From: Prinsepia uniflora | Lineage: Eukaryota; Streptophyta; Magnoliopsida; Rosales; Rosaceae | NCBI GenBank assembly: GCA_032719365.1 | Contig: CM064862.1 | Span: 3,236,501 to 3,300,500 of the forward strand | Length of the DNA: 64,000 nucleotides | Direction: 5' to 3' | Shown: positions 1-11,662 of the stretch, one piece after another | Numbering within the stretch: the stretch's first letter is position 1 | Layout of the letters: each line of letters opens with the position of its first letter | Position numbers and translations under genes: made by a program | The notes under the pieces: generated by a model | The model's database searches: none | The model's input: only the letters and a program-made list of their open reading frames with translations | What the model was told of the DNA's origin: nothing

Positions 1-244
1 ATGACGGCTTATGGGGGCCGGGCATGAATCCTTGAAAGGTTTCAAGAATGATTTCAAAAGGTTTTTCATATTCCATCCTTTATATATGATTGTCTCCTCC
101 GGGGAGGGTCGTTGGGTGGACCCCGGAATAGTCACGGAGCACTGACTGAGTGGAGTCGCCCCCGAGTTGTGTTCCTTACTCTCAGGATGGGCATGGTTCG
201 TTACCTCTAGGGAGGGTCATTGATCTACGAACATTGACCTGGGT
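1..244 (+). mobile_element. LARD-A 5' LTR, left part (continues 3089-3686)
   Basis: This stretch matches the interior of the 3' LTR at about 9474-9720 nearly base for base. It contains the end of the CATGACGG minisatellite and the block around the CTCTCAGGATGGGC motif. The LTR begins upstream of the window, is interrupted at 244 by a nested solo LTR, and resumes at 3089. The target site TGGGT is duplicated at 240-244 and 3089-3093. The two parts together supply only about the last 840 bp of an LTR that is 3054 bp long in the intact copies at 35202 and 50761. Confidence 0.85.
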
Positions 245-3088
245 TGTAACGACCCGTCCCGAATATCAAGATTTAATAATATTTAATTGTGATTTACTAA
301 TCTGGGATTAGTTGTGTGATTTCGGACGAATTGTGCAAAATGACCGTTTTGCCCCTCGGCGTGGGCAAAACGTTGACTTTTATTTCGGATGGTCAAATGG
401 ACTTTGACCAATGACCGTGATGTAGTTCAGGACGTCACGAGTTCATAGACAGGTGGCACGTTCGATTCCGACGTTCGTGGTGAAAGTTATGATGTACGGA
501 AGTTCAAGGGCGTTTTCGTAATTTGGACGATATAAGGGGAAATGTTGACTTTTTGATCGGGAGGTCCGATGGCCGAGGACCGAGGACCGTTAGGAAGGTC
601 TCGATGCTCTGAGTCCGTAGACAGGTGGCACGCATCCATCGGAGTCCGTATGACCGAGTTACGGGTCAGGATGCGTGAGGTGCATTTTGATCATTTTCTG
701 CACAAGGGCAGAATGGTAATTTCACACGGGGCACTGTTGGATTGATCAGCCGTGAGGTGGGATACTTTGTGCGATCGATCCCAAGGTTTGTTTATCAATT
801 AAGGGACTGAATTGGGACAGTTTAAGGTATGTGTGCACATGTATTTGTGCTGGCCACTGACTTGAAGAACATGGACACCATTTATTAGTGGTTTCGGGTC
901 AGTGCAGGGGAGCTTTACACAGGGGATTGTGGGCTACTTTGTGACGCCTTTAACGGCTAAATTCAATTAAAAGAATGGAGAGTGGGTCGAGAGTAGTACT
1001 CTGTGATTGAGAACGGAAGGAATGAGTGAATTGAGTGTTGGATTTCTCTGAAAACCCGAAACTGGTTTCTAGGAAATTCAAATGCAAATTTCTAGTTTTA
1101 GGCCAGCCCAAGCCTAATTGATGATGGATTGAGCTTTCTGGAACTTCAACGCGTCGAACCAGATCAAATGGGGCAAGCTTTGGGGCTCCTAGGGCCGTGG
1201 ACCGACGAGGTGGACGGCCGGAAAACTCAAGCTTGAGTCGTGGTGATTGAGGTAACGTCGTGTTCAATTAATCTTGTGAATTGGTTCGTATTAATCCTTA
1301 TAAGCTTCCTGTGAAGTTAATTTGGCAATGGTTGAGGATTGGAGGAGTTTCGGTGATTGACCCGTTTTGGGTGATCACGGGTTGTTGGCACGATTATGGA
1401 TTGGTTGATGTTAATCGATGTCACAAAACTGAAATTGGTTGGTTGATGATTGTTATAGGATCAAGAACGGATTGAATTGATGTCGAATTGGGTGTGTTTG
1501 AACCAGATCCTATCGCGGGTAATCAGACCCGTTTACCAGTCATTCGAGTGAAGAAGGAACACTGTAGCAGTCACTGTAGCAGGCGCGTGGCTTTCACGCG
1601 CAGCCACTCATGGCGGCGCGTGGGCACGAATCTCGAGATGAGGTCAACATGACTTTTATCCTATACAATGTAACAAACATTTTGGGATTGGTTTCGTGTC
1701 GATCGGACACCGTCTCGACATTGTTCGGGATGTCCGAAGGTTTTAAATCCAGTTTAAAAATACTTAAAAATTCGGGAAAATTACGGGACTTTAATGGGAT
1801 GTTAATGTGGAGGTTAGTGACCCTCTAATGTGATTTGGACAGGATTGGGAGTCCCGGTGTTAGTGGTGTGGCCCGGGAAGGCCTATGGCACGCGTATCGA
1901 GGCGCTCGGTTAAACGGTTTGTGAGTGGACATTGATTTTATAAATTCGATGCATGGATAACTGTTTCATGATTGTTATAATTGTGATTAAATGATTTATT
2001 TTGGATATCGGTGAATTTAAATGATTTCGCGCATTTCGAGGTGATTTACGTGTTTGCACGAAAATCGAGGTTTTCTGGATTTGCACCGATTTCCCTAAAT
2101 GTGGTTGGATATGATTTCATGAAACGGTTACGGATTTGTTAAAATGAATCGGGCCAGGGGCCCAGTTAACTTATGAATCGGGCCAGGGGTCCAGTTAACT
2201 TACGAATCGGGCCAGGGGCCCAGTTGACTTATATATGTGATTTCGGGTCGGGGACCCTAAAATGGAATTGAATAAACTATTTCGGATTTGATTCAACTAT
2301 TTGGACTTATGACGGTTTTATGGAAATTCGGGGCAGGGCCCTTGTGATATTTTGGAAATGAATAATAAAATGCGTTCCATAAAACCATCTCGATATGAGG
2401 ATATATATATCCTGGTCTCCTCCAAGTGTCGGGGACACTGGAGAAGTTACGGTGAATTGCCTGCGAGGGCTCATTGTACGGAGCTACCGGACCGTATAGT
2501 GATCTAGGAGCAGGATTGCTAGACGTCAGAGACGTCAGACATCGGGGATGTCAGAGATATGGACCCGGTGAGACCCCGGGCAGCACGCGTTGCTTAATAC
2601 CGTGAGATATGACGTCTGGAACGTCAAGCGTCTAGGACGCTAGGCATCGGGGATGTCGGAGATGGAAAAATAATAAATGAATATTACTGGATTGACGAAA
2701 TAACTCTTGGATTGCCTTTTGGAATTTGAAACTATGCTTTGGTTTCCGGGCTAAGGCCCTAATGGTTATTTCAAAATAAATATGGGATTATTGGTTTTTG
2801 GTGCATGCATATGATTTTACTGAGGGGCATAAATGTCTTATAAATGTTTTTAACAGACTTGTTTAGTTTCGTCCACTCACAGCTTTTGTTTTTAATGCCC
2901 TTCAGGTTGATTCTGGATGCGACTGCAGTAGAGACTGGGACATCATACACCTCCTCCATCGATCCTTACGCACTCTGGAAGCCCGGTTGGGCAGTGGCAA
3001 CAGGTTATCCCTTGTCTGACACCTCTTGTCAGACGGGAGCATGACACATTCCATGGTAATCCCGGGGGGATTGGGATGGGTCGTGTCA
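245..3088 (+). mobile_element. Solo LTR of a LARD-A relative, nested in the LARD-A 5' LTR
   Basis: The element starts TGTAACGACCCGTCCC and ends GGGATGGGTCGTGTCA, so it has the TG...CA ends of an LTR. It is flanked by a perfect 5-bp target duplication, TGGGT, at 240-244 and 3089-3093. It is 2844 bp long and has no primer-binding site or polypurine tract beside it, so it is a solo LTR left by LTR-LTR recombination. It resembles the other long LTRs in overall plan (reduced-complexity 5' part, GGCC minisatellite, U5 hairpin) but differs in sequence, so I treat it as a separate subfamily. The short open frames in it are not conserved among copies and look non-coding. Confidence 0.9.
2146..2232 (+). 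repeat. 29-bp minisatellite, three copies, in the solo LTR
   Basis: Three head-to-tail 29-bp units begin at 2146, 2175 and 2204, each starting GAATCGGGCC and containing a GGCC-rich palindrome (GGGCC...GGCCC). The equivalent position in the other LARD LTRs carries related but shorter palindromic units (for example near 9265-9350). Confidence 0.85.
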
Positions 3089-3686
3089 TGGGTGGACCCT
3101 GGAGAGACCTGGGTTTGAGACCCCGGTTAGCACACGTGTAGCTCTATATTTACCGTGACAGGTTCTGGATATGAAATATAATGGATAAACATGATTTCAA
3201 TTGATTTTGGGAAATTGTGTTTATAAGGATAAATGGATTTGGGCTGAGATCCCACATATGTTCACTATGTTATGGTTTTCTGTAAATGGTTTTGGGCAGG
3301 AGCCCGTAGAACTTATATTTATAGAATTTGGGGCTGAGACCCTAATTATGGTTGTTTAAACATATGTGTTTGAATAAATGGTTTTACTATGCATGCATGC
3401 TTTTTAGTGGAGGGTATAAAGGTCTTTTATGAAATATGTTTTTATAAATTCTTTATTTTTGTCCACTCACAGTCTTTCTGTTTTTAATACCCTTCAGGTT
3501 GACATCGGATGCGGACTGTAGCAGAGACCGAGATATCACATACCTCCTCCGGATCCTGGAGTATTCTGATAGCCCGGGAGGGCAAAGGTCGGAAATATTC
3601 CTTGTCTGACACTTCGTGTCAGACGGGAGCAGGGTCATCCCGCACTAATCCCGGGGGAGGGGGGGGGAGTGGGATGGGTCCTGTCA
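3089..3686 (+). mobile_element. LARD-A 5' LTR, right part (U5 end)
   Basis: This resumes the LARD-A LTR after the nested solo LTR. It is colinear with 37670-38255 of the solo LTR copy in the first duplicated block. It ends GGGTCCTGTCA at 3686, three bases before a primer-binding site, which fixes the orientation as + and this LTR as the 5' one. It contains the conserved U5 hairpin at 3604-3624. Confidence 0.88.
3604..3624 (+). promoter_or_regulatory. Conserved hairpin near the LTR 3' end
   Basis: A 9-bp perfect inverted repeat, GTCTGACAC and GTGTCAGAC, encloses a 3-base loop about 60-85 bp before the LTR end. The same hairpin occurs at 13881-13901, 38181-38201, 53740-53760, 54804-54824 and 61315-61335. 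In the nested solo LTR (3014-3034) the inner pair and loop differ but the stem remains. The function is unknown; a transcript-end or packaging structure is possible. Confidence 0.7.
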
Positions 3687-3689
3687 ACG

Positions 3690-3701
3690 TGGTATCAGAG
3701 C
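3690..3701 (+). other. Primer-binding site (initiator tRNA-Met)
   Basis: TGGTATCAGAGC begins three bases after the LTR end. It is complementary to the 3' end of plant initiator tRNA-Met, the usual primer for minus-strand synthesis in plant LTR elements. The same site is present in reverse orientation in the second LARD (61247-61258). Confidence 0.92.
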
Positions 3702-6210
3702 ATAGGATTGCTCATAGGATGCTTATCAGAGCGGGGTTGTCTCTATTCAAGCAACCGTGGAGCTCTTGGAATGTACGCAGGTCGAGGATGTGATATCTCA
3801 ATGGGCTGCAGTTTGTGGTCAACCTGATTGTTGGGATGCCGAAACGATAGTTAGTAGGATGGAATCGGGATATGTCTTGGTTCGGCACTGTATGCCGGGG
3901 TTGCCATAGTTCTGTCGTGGTTGACAACGTGGGACCCTACGGAAGGATGAACGTATTCGTACGTTAGCATTTTGATCGTGAGACGGTTAGTTGGGATCGT
4001 CTTTCACGATGTCGTAGGATCAGTTCTGACGACTGGTTGGGAATTGTGATCCTCGGATGGTCGAATATTGTTGAGTTGGATGATCGGATTTGGTGGAGTT
4101 AGATGGATTTACTGCAGTTGGCAGTTAGTAGCCAGATTCGGGGAATCCTAGTTGGATTGACGGTAGGATTGGATTGACGTCTTTACGATGTCGGACCGCG
4201 GGGTCGGTCCGATTGTTAATTTCACTGCTTTTCGCAGTTGGGTTCAGGGGAACTCTAGGTGTGATCGTGGAACCCTACCTTGGGTGTATGGTTCGGAAAT
4301 GTGAGTTGACGAGTGGTTTGACTTGGACGACTATTCGAATTTGGATTCGTTAGTCGGTCTAGTTATGTCAGCTTGTGTTGGGACTGCACTTCGCAGTCGA
4401 GGTTGTATTTATTGGTTAGACCTAGTTGGTCGTCGTACTATTCAGTTGTGGTTTGGTGCAACTAAGGTCATGGATGACCTGGTAGATGACATTGGGTTAG
4501 TCGAGTTACGACTGGTAGAGTTTGATTTGGACAAGTTATCAGGGTTGGTACTTGTCGATGGAATCCCTGAGTGGGATCTGGAGTGGTTAATACAGGCGGT
4601 TGATTCCGTTGGATGCGAATCTCGATAGTGATGCCTGGTAGTTAGGTCTGCACGAGTGTGTGGCAGGCGCTACTACCGAGAATGGTCGTAGTTACGATTG
4701 TTGGGAATCGGGGACGTTCGGGGAACGTTTCCTTTTCTCGTGTGAGATGTCCGGGTGACTGTACCCAGAGTTGTCGGGTACGAGGGAGGCAGAGTTCTCC
4801 TATTCGAGTAGAGGTACGGGATCGTCGTTCGATATGAGCGGAGATCCAAGGTTGTCAGATTTGCACCCTGTGCGCCGATTCTGATACTGATACTGGTGTT
4901 AGTGTGCTGCTACTAGTGTGGATGCCTGTGTGCTGATACTAGTGCAGGTGGTAATGCGTTGGTGCTGATACTGGCGTTGGTGCTGGTGCTGGTGATTGTG
5001 ATGACGGTGAGTCACGAGTCGGGATGTGACTCCGACGTGATGGGCTTATGATTGGTATCTGTGGTTCGGGAGTGAATCACGGATAATGATGGACTGAATA
5101 GGATCCAACGGTAGTTGAGACGTGAGGATCGAGTACTGTCATGGGGGACTAGCGACCAGTTGGTCAGTGTTGGCCAGAGTTGGTCCGAATTGGTTAGATA
5201 TGGTGGTTTGCAGAGATTTGACTGCAGATCAGAGCAGGTGTCTGTTGTGACTCTCTAGTCGAGAGGTACATATACGGTCGTAAATGGGCATGTGTCCGTA
5301 AATAGTAAAAAAGGGGGACACGTAGATGATGTCCAAGTATGTTGTTTCCAATCTGGATGGAACTTCGGAATCGCGGGAGGTTGCGATTGAGGTGACGAGT
5401 GGAATGCGGGTTTTCCGCATCGATATTGGGTATTTCAAAGTCATTTTGGTTGACTTCTCAGGTTCTACTACGGTGGATGATTGTTGGTTGCCACTAGTAC
5501 AATGATCGTGTATTGGTTTTTAAAACCGGGATTTGTCTTGGGTCATCAAGTGGAGTTGAGTATATCGAAGTTAGGTGACTGAGATTTCTCATTTTCTGCT
5601 TGGTGGTAGACGATGTTGGATTACGTGGCGTGGTGAGTGCAGCGAGTTTTGGTTGCATTCACGTAGGATGAGTTTTGATGTCATTGTCATGTATCATCCT
5701 TGATTTTGTAGGTGGAATGCCAAGGATCGATACGAGGTAGTCAGTGAGAACCCACAGTCTCGGCGTGTCTCGTCGTAGACTAATCTGTTTGGATGTGGGA
5801 ATTGGTTTAGGACTTTGGGTATCATTATGGATCGGGATTGTGATGTTGATGACTTTGGACGTCGTGACGATCAGGGATCGTGACGTCTATGGTTGGTTGA
5901 CATAGTGATGGATCTGGATCGTGATCTTGATGATCCAGATGGATGGAGAGTTTATCGCTCTTACTTGGATGTTTGAGTTGAGGACGTTGGGAATGAACTC
6001 CTTTTCGGGGTGAATCCCGTATGGTATATTCCTCAGGTGAGTAGGTGTCTGACGAAGTCGGGTTTTGTCAGACTTAGTGTTGTGTGTGATGTTGTGATTG
6101 GCTTCCATATGAAGTCAAACGATTGTATTGTGGTAATTGGTCGAACAGGTATCCGATAGGTTCAGATATAGTGCGTCTTGGTAGACGTGAACGAGATTTC
6201 GGGTTTTTGA

Positions 6211-6340
6211 ATCAGATTTCTGGATGACGATTCAGGATTTGATTTTGGAACTTGAAGATGGATTTCTGGATTTGGGTTTTGGAATCAGATTTTGGGTGAC
6301 GATTCAGGATTTGATTCTGGAGCTTGACAGTGGATTTCCT
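6211..6340 (+). repeat. 73-bp tandem duplication in the LARD interior
   Basis: Two imperfect copies start at 6211 and 6284, each beginning ATCAGATTT and containing GACGATTCAGGATTTGATT. The same duplication is present in the reverse-strand LARD near 58650-58780, so it predates the split of the two elements. Confidence 0.75.
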
Positions 6341-7232
6341 TTTATGGATTTGGGTTCGGAATGGTTATTCCAAATACTAGTTTACGGAATGATGATTTCG
6401 GATTCGAATTTAGACATGATTATAGATATGATTTCTGGGTTTGGATCTGGACTTTCTTACGAAATTGCGGATTCGGATTTGGAAATAGATGATGGGTTGG
6501 AGTTTCGATTTGTCTAATCCGGGATTGGACAAATGGACTCCATAATAGGAACGTGTTGGCTACGACCTAGGTGGTCGTGTTGTTGTTATTGTTGTGGTTG
6601 TAGTCAAGTTGGTATTGATGTACGTATCTTGTACGTTGTTCGAGGTACGATACTAGGCAGACTTGTCATGCCTGGTGACGGTATATAGGTTATACCATCG
6701 GATTAGTTGAGGTCGTGGATTGGACATTGGATACTGTGCAGTGGGTCATGGTATTTCGATGGGTCTAGTTACACACAGGTCGAGTGCATGGTTGGTTAGT
6801 GTTCACTCATGGTTGAGTAAGTTGGTGGTTAGTGTAACCACAAGTGTATCGTGTTAGTCTTGACTGACGATTGTCAAGTGGTGACAGTTTGTCGAAGGTG
6901 TCAGCATGGATCGTTGAGTGAGGTCTGGTGACTCCCAGTGGGAGCAGACGTCAGGATAGATTGGTGAGTGAGAAAGGGAACCGTTGAGTTTTTTGTGTCA
7001 ATGAAAACGGTAGATTTGACAAGTGGTGTCAATTCGGAGCGTATGACTACTGTCATTAGACGTGGTTGAACGTAGTCGATACGACGAGAGTGTTAGTGGC
7101 ACGTCTGGGTGCAGACGAGTAAGTATGATTCGAGTTAGTTGGTGTACGAGTGTACACGTGTTTCGAGGTCAATTTTACTTTCCACGAGGTGGATGTGGAA
7201 TCAGGATAGTTGGAGTTTCGAGAACGGAACTA

Positions 7233-7246
7233 AATTAAGGAGGGAA
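7233..7246 (+). other. Upstream duplicate polypurine tract
   Basis: AATTAAGGAGGGAA repeats the core of the terminal polypurine tract about 60 bp upstream. The same pair is found in the reverse LARD (57611-57626 and 57552-57568). It may act as a second plus-strand priming site or be an old duplication of the tract. Confidence 0.55.
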
Positions 7247-7293
7247 TAACGGTTAGAATTAGGTCGGTTGGAATTTCGAGGAAGAAATTAATT

Positions 7294-7305
7294 AAGGAGG
7301 GAAGG
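7294..7305 (+). other. Polypurine tract before the 3' LTR
   Basis: AAGGAGGGAAGG lies one base before the TG of the 3' LTR at 7307. This is the expected plus-strand primer of an LTR retrotransposon. Confidence 0.88.
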
Positions 7306-7306
7306 T

Positions 7307-9770
7307 TGGAAAGACCCGTCCCAAATTCCATGATTAGATTAGTGACTAATCACGATTAGTGAGGTTAATCGGTGATTAGTTAAGCTAAATCGGACGAACG
7401 ATGCGAAATGACCGTTTTGCCCCTAATCGTGGCAAAACGTTGACTTTTCATTCGGGGGGTCAAATGGACTTTGACCGATGACCGTGATGTCACGAGTTCA
7501 TAGACAGGTGGCACGTTCAATTCCGACGTTCGAAGAGGAAGTTATGATGTGCGGAAGTTTAGGGGCATTTTGGTAATTTTGGTTAAATGGGGTCAAATGT
7601 TGACTTTTTGACCAAGGGGTCCGATGGCCGAGGGCCGAGGACTATTAAGTAGATAAGGACGATACGAATCCATAGGCAGGCGGCACAGTGAAATCGGACT
7701 TCGAACGGGAGAGTTATAGGTCACGGAAGTTCGATTTCACTATGCACGAACTTCGAGACGGGGATGATTTGGCGAAATCTGATTGGGCAGATATTTTTAG
7801 TGGGTCCCATGGATGAGTGACAAGTGTCACTCATCCTATTGGCTAACTTCCCCAAAATGTGGATCTAAGTAATTAAATAATAATATTTTAATTATTTTAT
7901 AATTAATCCTAACAACCTTAAATCCTAACCATCCATTCTATTTTAATCTCTCAAATCCTAACCCTCCATCCCATTCCTCTCATCTGATCTAACATCTTCT
8001 TCATCACATTTTCATTTCCTCTTCTATTTTCCTTCATAACCCGAAACCCACCATAACCCCATTTTCTTCATTTTCTTCAAAACACACACCACCACCCTTC
8101 CTCTTGTGAGCCCGTGAGTGAGTGTGAGGAAGTGAGGAAGGGATGAGATGATGAAGGACCGGGAAAGAGCCACGGAGGCTCACGGCGGCGCACGGCCAAG
8201 GAAACCCGTGAGGTAAGAAAACTTTGAAAATCCAAATTTGAGTTTTAATGGTTTTTAATCGATTTCTTTAATTAGGTTAGGTTTATGGGGACCCTAGGAG
8301 TAGAATGGGATTAGTTTTGGGGCTTGGGATGGCCGGAAACGGCCGTGAACGGCCGGAGAAAATTCGGCCACCATTGATGGCGGATGGAAGCTCGGTTTCG
8401 GGTGGTTTTTCTTAGTTTTAGGGATTGGGTTAGTTAGGAAATGATGAAATAGGAATTTAGGAATTAAAATGGGACCAAACGGACCCCGAATCAGTCCGAA
8501 TTTCGGGTGGTTTTGCTACAGTAACTGGTTCAGTTCTCTGAGGTTGATGTCGATGAACAGTATTTTCGACTTTCTAGGGGCTCGTGAGGGCCCGTGGGCC
8601 ATAATTTGGGAAAGTGTTCAACACGGGAAATCTTCTACTCGATGTAACGAAGATTTTGGGACTGGTTTCGTGTCAATCGGACATCGTTTCGATAGTTTTC
8701 GGGGTGTCGGAAGGTTTAGGGTCGGTTTAAAAATAGTTAAAAATTTGTGAAAATTACGGGGCTTTAATGGGAGGTTAATTAAGTAGTTAGTAACCTTCTA
8801 TTAAAATTTGGATAGGTTTGGGAGTCCCGGTGACGGTGATCGGCTCAGGGAGCCGTATGACACGCAAATCGAGGCGGCAGCTCGGACGGTTTGTGAGTGG
8901 ACCTTGTTTTCTAAATTGGTGCATGCATAAATGTTTATTATATGTTTTAAATACTTGTTTGTGATGCCATGAGTGCATTTGGATGTGTGGCTACGTATAG
9001 GCACGTATTTCGAGGTTTCGGCCCTATACGGTGCCTATACGGGTCCGTACGACTTTATTGGTCTAACTGAAATGGTTTTGGATTTCCAAATGGATTATGA
9101 ATATGATTTGATAATGTTGATTTGGATATTTGTGAATTATATGGTTTCACGTATTTCGAGGCGATTTACTCTGATTTTCCATTCTTATGGTTTTGGAAAT
9201 AGTTAAATGAAATGATTTTGGATTTGAAAAGGTAACTCTCGGACTTGAGACCCATTTGCTTTACGAAATCGGGCTGGAGGCCCAGTTGGTTTACAATTCG
9301 GACCGGAGGTCCAGTTTCTATGTGGATTCGGGCCTAGCGCCCAATTATGGGTTACAAATGGTTTTTATGGGTCATGACGGTTTATGGGAACCGGCATGTA
9401 CCCTTGAAATGGATTTACGGGTCATGACGGTTTATGGGAACCGGCATGAACCCATGAAAGGATTTTATGGTTCATGACGGCTTATGGGGGCCGGGCATGA
9501 ATCCTTGAAAGGTTTCAAGAATGATTTCAAAAGGTTTTTCATATTCCATCCTTTATATATGATTGTCTCCTCCGGGGAGGGTCGTTAGCCTGGGTGGACC
9601 CCGGAGTAGTCACGGAGCACTGACTGAGTGGAGTCGCCCCCCAGTTGGGTTCCTTACTCTCAGGATGGGCATGGTTCGTTACCTCTAGGGAGGGTCATTG
9701 ATCTACGGACATTGACCTGGGTGGACCCTGGAGAGACCTGGGTTTGAGACCCCGGTTAGCACACGTGTAG
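7307..9770 (+). mobile_element. LARD-A 3' LTR, truncated at its right end
   Basis: The LTR begins TGGAAAGACCCGTCCC and is almost identical to the solo LTRs at 35202 and 50761 until it breaks off at the TGTAG of 9766-9770, where Copia sequence takes over. Relative to the copy at 35202-38255, about 550 bp are missing: the LTR end, the target duplication and a few bases of Copia. TGTAG occurs at both deletion edges in the intact copy (37714-37718 and 38267-38271), indicating a microhomology-mediated deletion. It also lacks the 12-bp palindrome found at 37075-37100. Confidence 0.88.
9371..9520 (+). repeat. 50-bp minisatellite in the LARD LTR, three copies
   Basis: Units starting at 9371, 9421 and 9471 share TCATGACGG followed by TTATGGG and CCGG.CATGA. 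The same array is present in the other LARD LTRs, for example near 37318-37470 and 52876-53030, and in reverse near 14520-14660, 55480-55560 and 61990-62070. Confidence 0.85.
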
Positions 9771-11098
9771 CCTTTGTATTTTTCTGCATAGCCTAGGAAG
9801 ACACATTTTCTGGTTTTAGGCTGCAATTTGGTTGTGTTGTACGGTTTCAAAAGAGGAAAGCAGACACACCCAAAAACTCTTAGATGAGTGATATCTGGTG
9901 GTTTAAGATAGAGAGCTTCAAAAGGAGATTTCATATGAAGTGTTGGACAGGGCATCCTATTTATGAGATATACAGCTGTAGCACAACCATGATACTAGAA
10001 ATGTGATGGTAGAGAGGCATTCTGCAGAAGGGTAATGGCAGTTTCAAGAGTATGTCTGTGTTTCCTCTCCGCTAAGCCATTTTGCTCAGGTGTATAAGGG
10101 CATGATCTGTGATGAGTGATACCCTTAGTAGATAGGAAACTTTGAAAACTATGACCTACATACTCACCCCCACCATCACTCTGAAGAATCTTAATTGTTG
10201 CAGAAAACTGACTGAGAACATGCTGATAGAAATGTGTAAAAATAGCTTGAACATCAGATTTATTCTTCATGGGGAATATCCAAGTATAGCGTGTACAGTC
10301 ATCAATCAAATTGACATAGTATCTAAAGCCTTCACAAGAAGTTGAGGGAGAAGGACCCCATACATCCGAGTGGACAATTTCAAAAGGAACAGATGACTGA
10401 GAATTGGAAAGACAAAAAGGCAGTTTTGATAGTTTTCCTTCTAAGCATGACTCACAGATGTCTTTGGTTGAATCCTTGATAGGTTGGATGTTAGACTTGT
10501 GTAAAGCAGCAGAGACAATTCTATTGGATGGATGTCCTAGCCGTTTGTGCCACAATTGAGACTGAATGTTCTTTCCAAGGAAAGCACACTGAGGAGGGCT
10601 GCTTTTAAGATCAGATGAACAGAAGTCAGGTCTAAGTGGAAGAAGGTACAGACCATCCTTATTCATTCCTTGAAACAGTGTAGTTCCTGTGGCTTTGTCC
10701 TGGATCAGAAAAGAAGATGAATCACAGATGAATCTACAGTGATTGTCTTTGCACAATTTTTGGACAGACAGTAAGGGTGCTGAAATATGTGGAACATGAA
10801 GAACTTCATTCAACACAAACTTATGAGGGGAAGGAGAAACAATCACAAGAGAGGAGTGACCAGTGTGAGCAACTTTCAAACCTGACCCTCCAGCAGTAGT
10901 TATAACATCTCCTGTAGTGGAAGTGCTTGGTTTTTGGATTTGTGATAGCTCAGAAGTCATATGAGCTGTAGCTCCTGTATCTGCAATCCAATATTCTTGC
11001 TGGTGAGTGGGATAGGAGGTTTGTGCACTCATCGCAGTTAAGGTAGAAGGGGGAGAGGCTCCTTGATAGGTGTAGTTCTCTATTTGAAAACAGTTCAC
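9771..11098 (-). pseudogene. Copia protease-integrase region (broken)
   Basis: Reading right to left, the frame shows the aspartic protease motif WIADTGA, the GAG-pre-integrase zinc region (LWHKRLGHPS followed by CESCLEGK), and the integrase core with HSDVWGP, NLIDDCTRY and an active-site Glu in PEQNGLAERKH. A TAG stop at about 9993-9995 interrupts the frame where the family has Trp, after LPSHF. Coding resumes for about 75 codons (9771-9992) and then runs into LARD sequence. The same TAG is present in the copies at 38496 and 54055, so it predates the duplications. Not expected to give a functional product. Confidence 0.9.
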
Positions 11099-11116
11099 AG
11101 CAGAATGACCATGCTT

Positions 11117-11662
11117 CTAGCAAATTTGACATGGTTCATTGGCTTGAGGTGTCTGATTTTGGTGTCGATAGTAGCAGTCTGTAGCAATGTGTCCCTTCTT
11201 ACTGCAGATTTGGAAAATTGGTGGAGGTTGGTAGAAATTCTGATGTGGTGATCCAAGAATTCCTGGAGCTGAAGAGTGATTAGTCACACCTTTGTTGCCT
11301 TTGTTCCAAGACTTCCCTCCATTATTTCCCCCATTATTGAAGCCCCATCTGCCCTTGTTGTTCCATTTGTAACCATTGCCTCTGTGACTGGAGTTAAAGT
11401 TGTTGTTTTGTGCTCCATTAAGTGGACTATAACTCCCATTATAGCCAAAATGCTGATTATTTGTCATCTACTGAAAATTGCTTGGGTTGTGATTTGAGAA
11501 TTGCTGGAAGTTCTCTGGCACACCAATGATCTGAAAGAAAGATGCCTGTTGTGAGGCCTCAGAATTGCTTCTTGCAGGAGAGATGGTACTCGAGCTACTA
11601 TGATCATAACCTGGATGTGAGATGTCAGATCCTCCAGGCCTAGTGGCAGTCAGTGCAGACAT
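11117..11662 (-). pseudogene. Copia gag C-terminal fragment with zinc knuckles
   Basis: This is the nucleocapsid part of gag: a Gly/Asn-rich segment followed by two CCHC-like knuckles. The first knuckle has lost its leading Cys (FQICSKKGHIATDC). The second is cut by an in-frame TAG directly after CQIC, at a position where Trp would fit. A further TAG near 11468 is specific to this copy; the copy at 39618 reads Gln there. The N-terminal half of gag was removed by the GATCAA deletion. Confidence 0.85.

Larger units (their letters stand above)
3687..7306 (+). mobile_element. LARD-A internal domain, non-coding
   Basis: This 3.6-kb domain lies between the 5' LTR and 3' LTR and has a tRNA primer-binding site at one end and a polypurine tract at the other, but no gag, protease, integrase, reverse transcriptase or RNase H frame. 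The longest open frame (4323-4628, 101 codons) resembles nothing I recognise. A domain of similar length (3.7 kb) and colinear sequence lies in the reverse element at 57552-61261. Long LTRs with a conserved non-coding interior are the definition of large retrotransposon derivatives (LARDs), which depend on proteins from an autonomous partner. Which family supplies them is not visible here; Ty3/Gypsy is the usual partner. Confidence 0.85.

Noticed and set aside
3509..3793. Recurring 61-112-codon frames at the LTR U5 end, on both strands (also 13712, 13867, 38086, 53645, 54790, 61092, 61301)
   Set aside because: They recur because the LTR recurs. They lie over the hairpin and primer-binding region, have indels that change length, and match no protein family.
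4323..4628. 101-codon open frame in the LARD interior
   Set aside because: No recognisable domain, and it is not kept open at the matching place in the reverse-strand element; the sequence looks non-coding.
8469..8750. 93-codon frame in the LARD LTR (also 36364, 51979)
   Set aside because: Length and frame vary between copies through small indels, consistent with non-coding LTR sequence.
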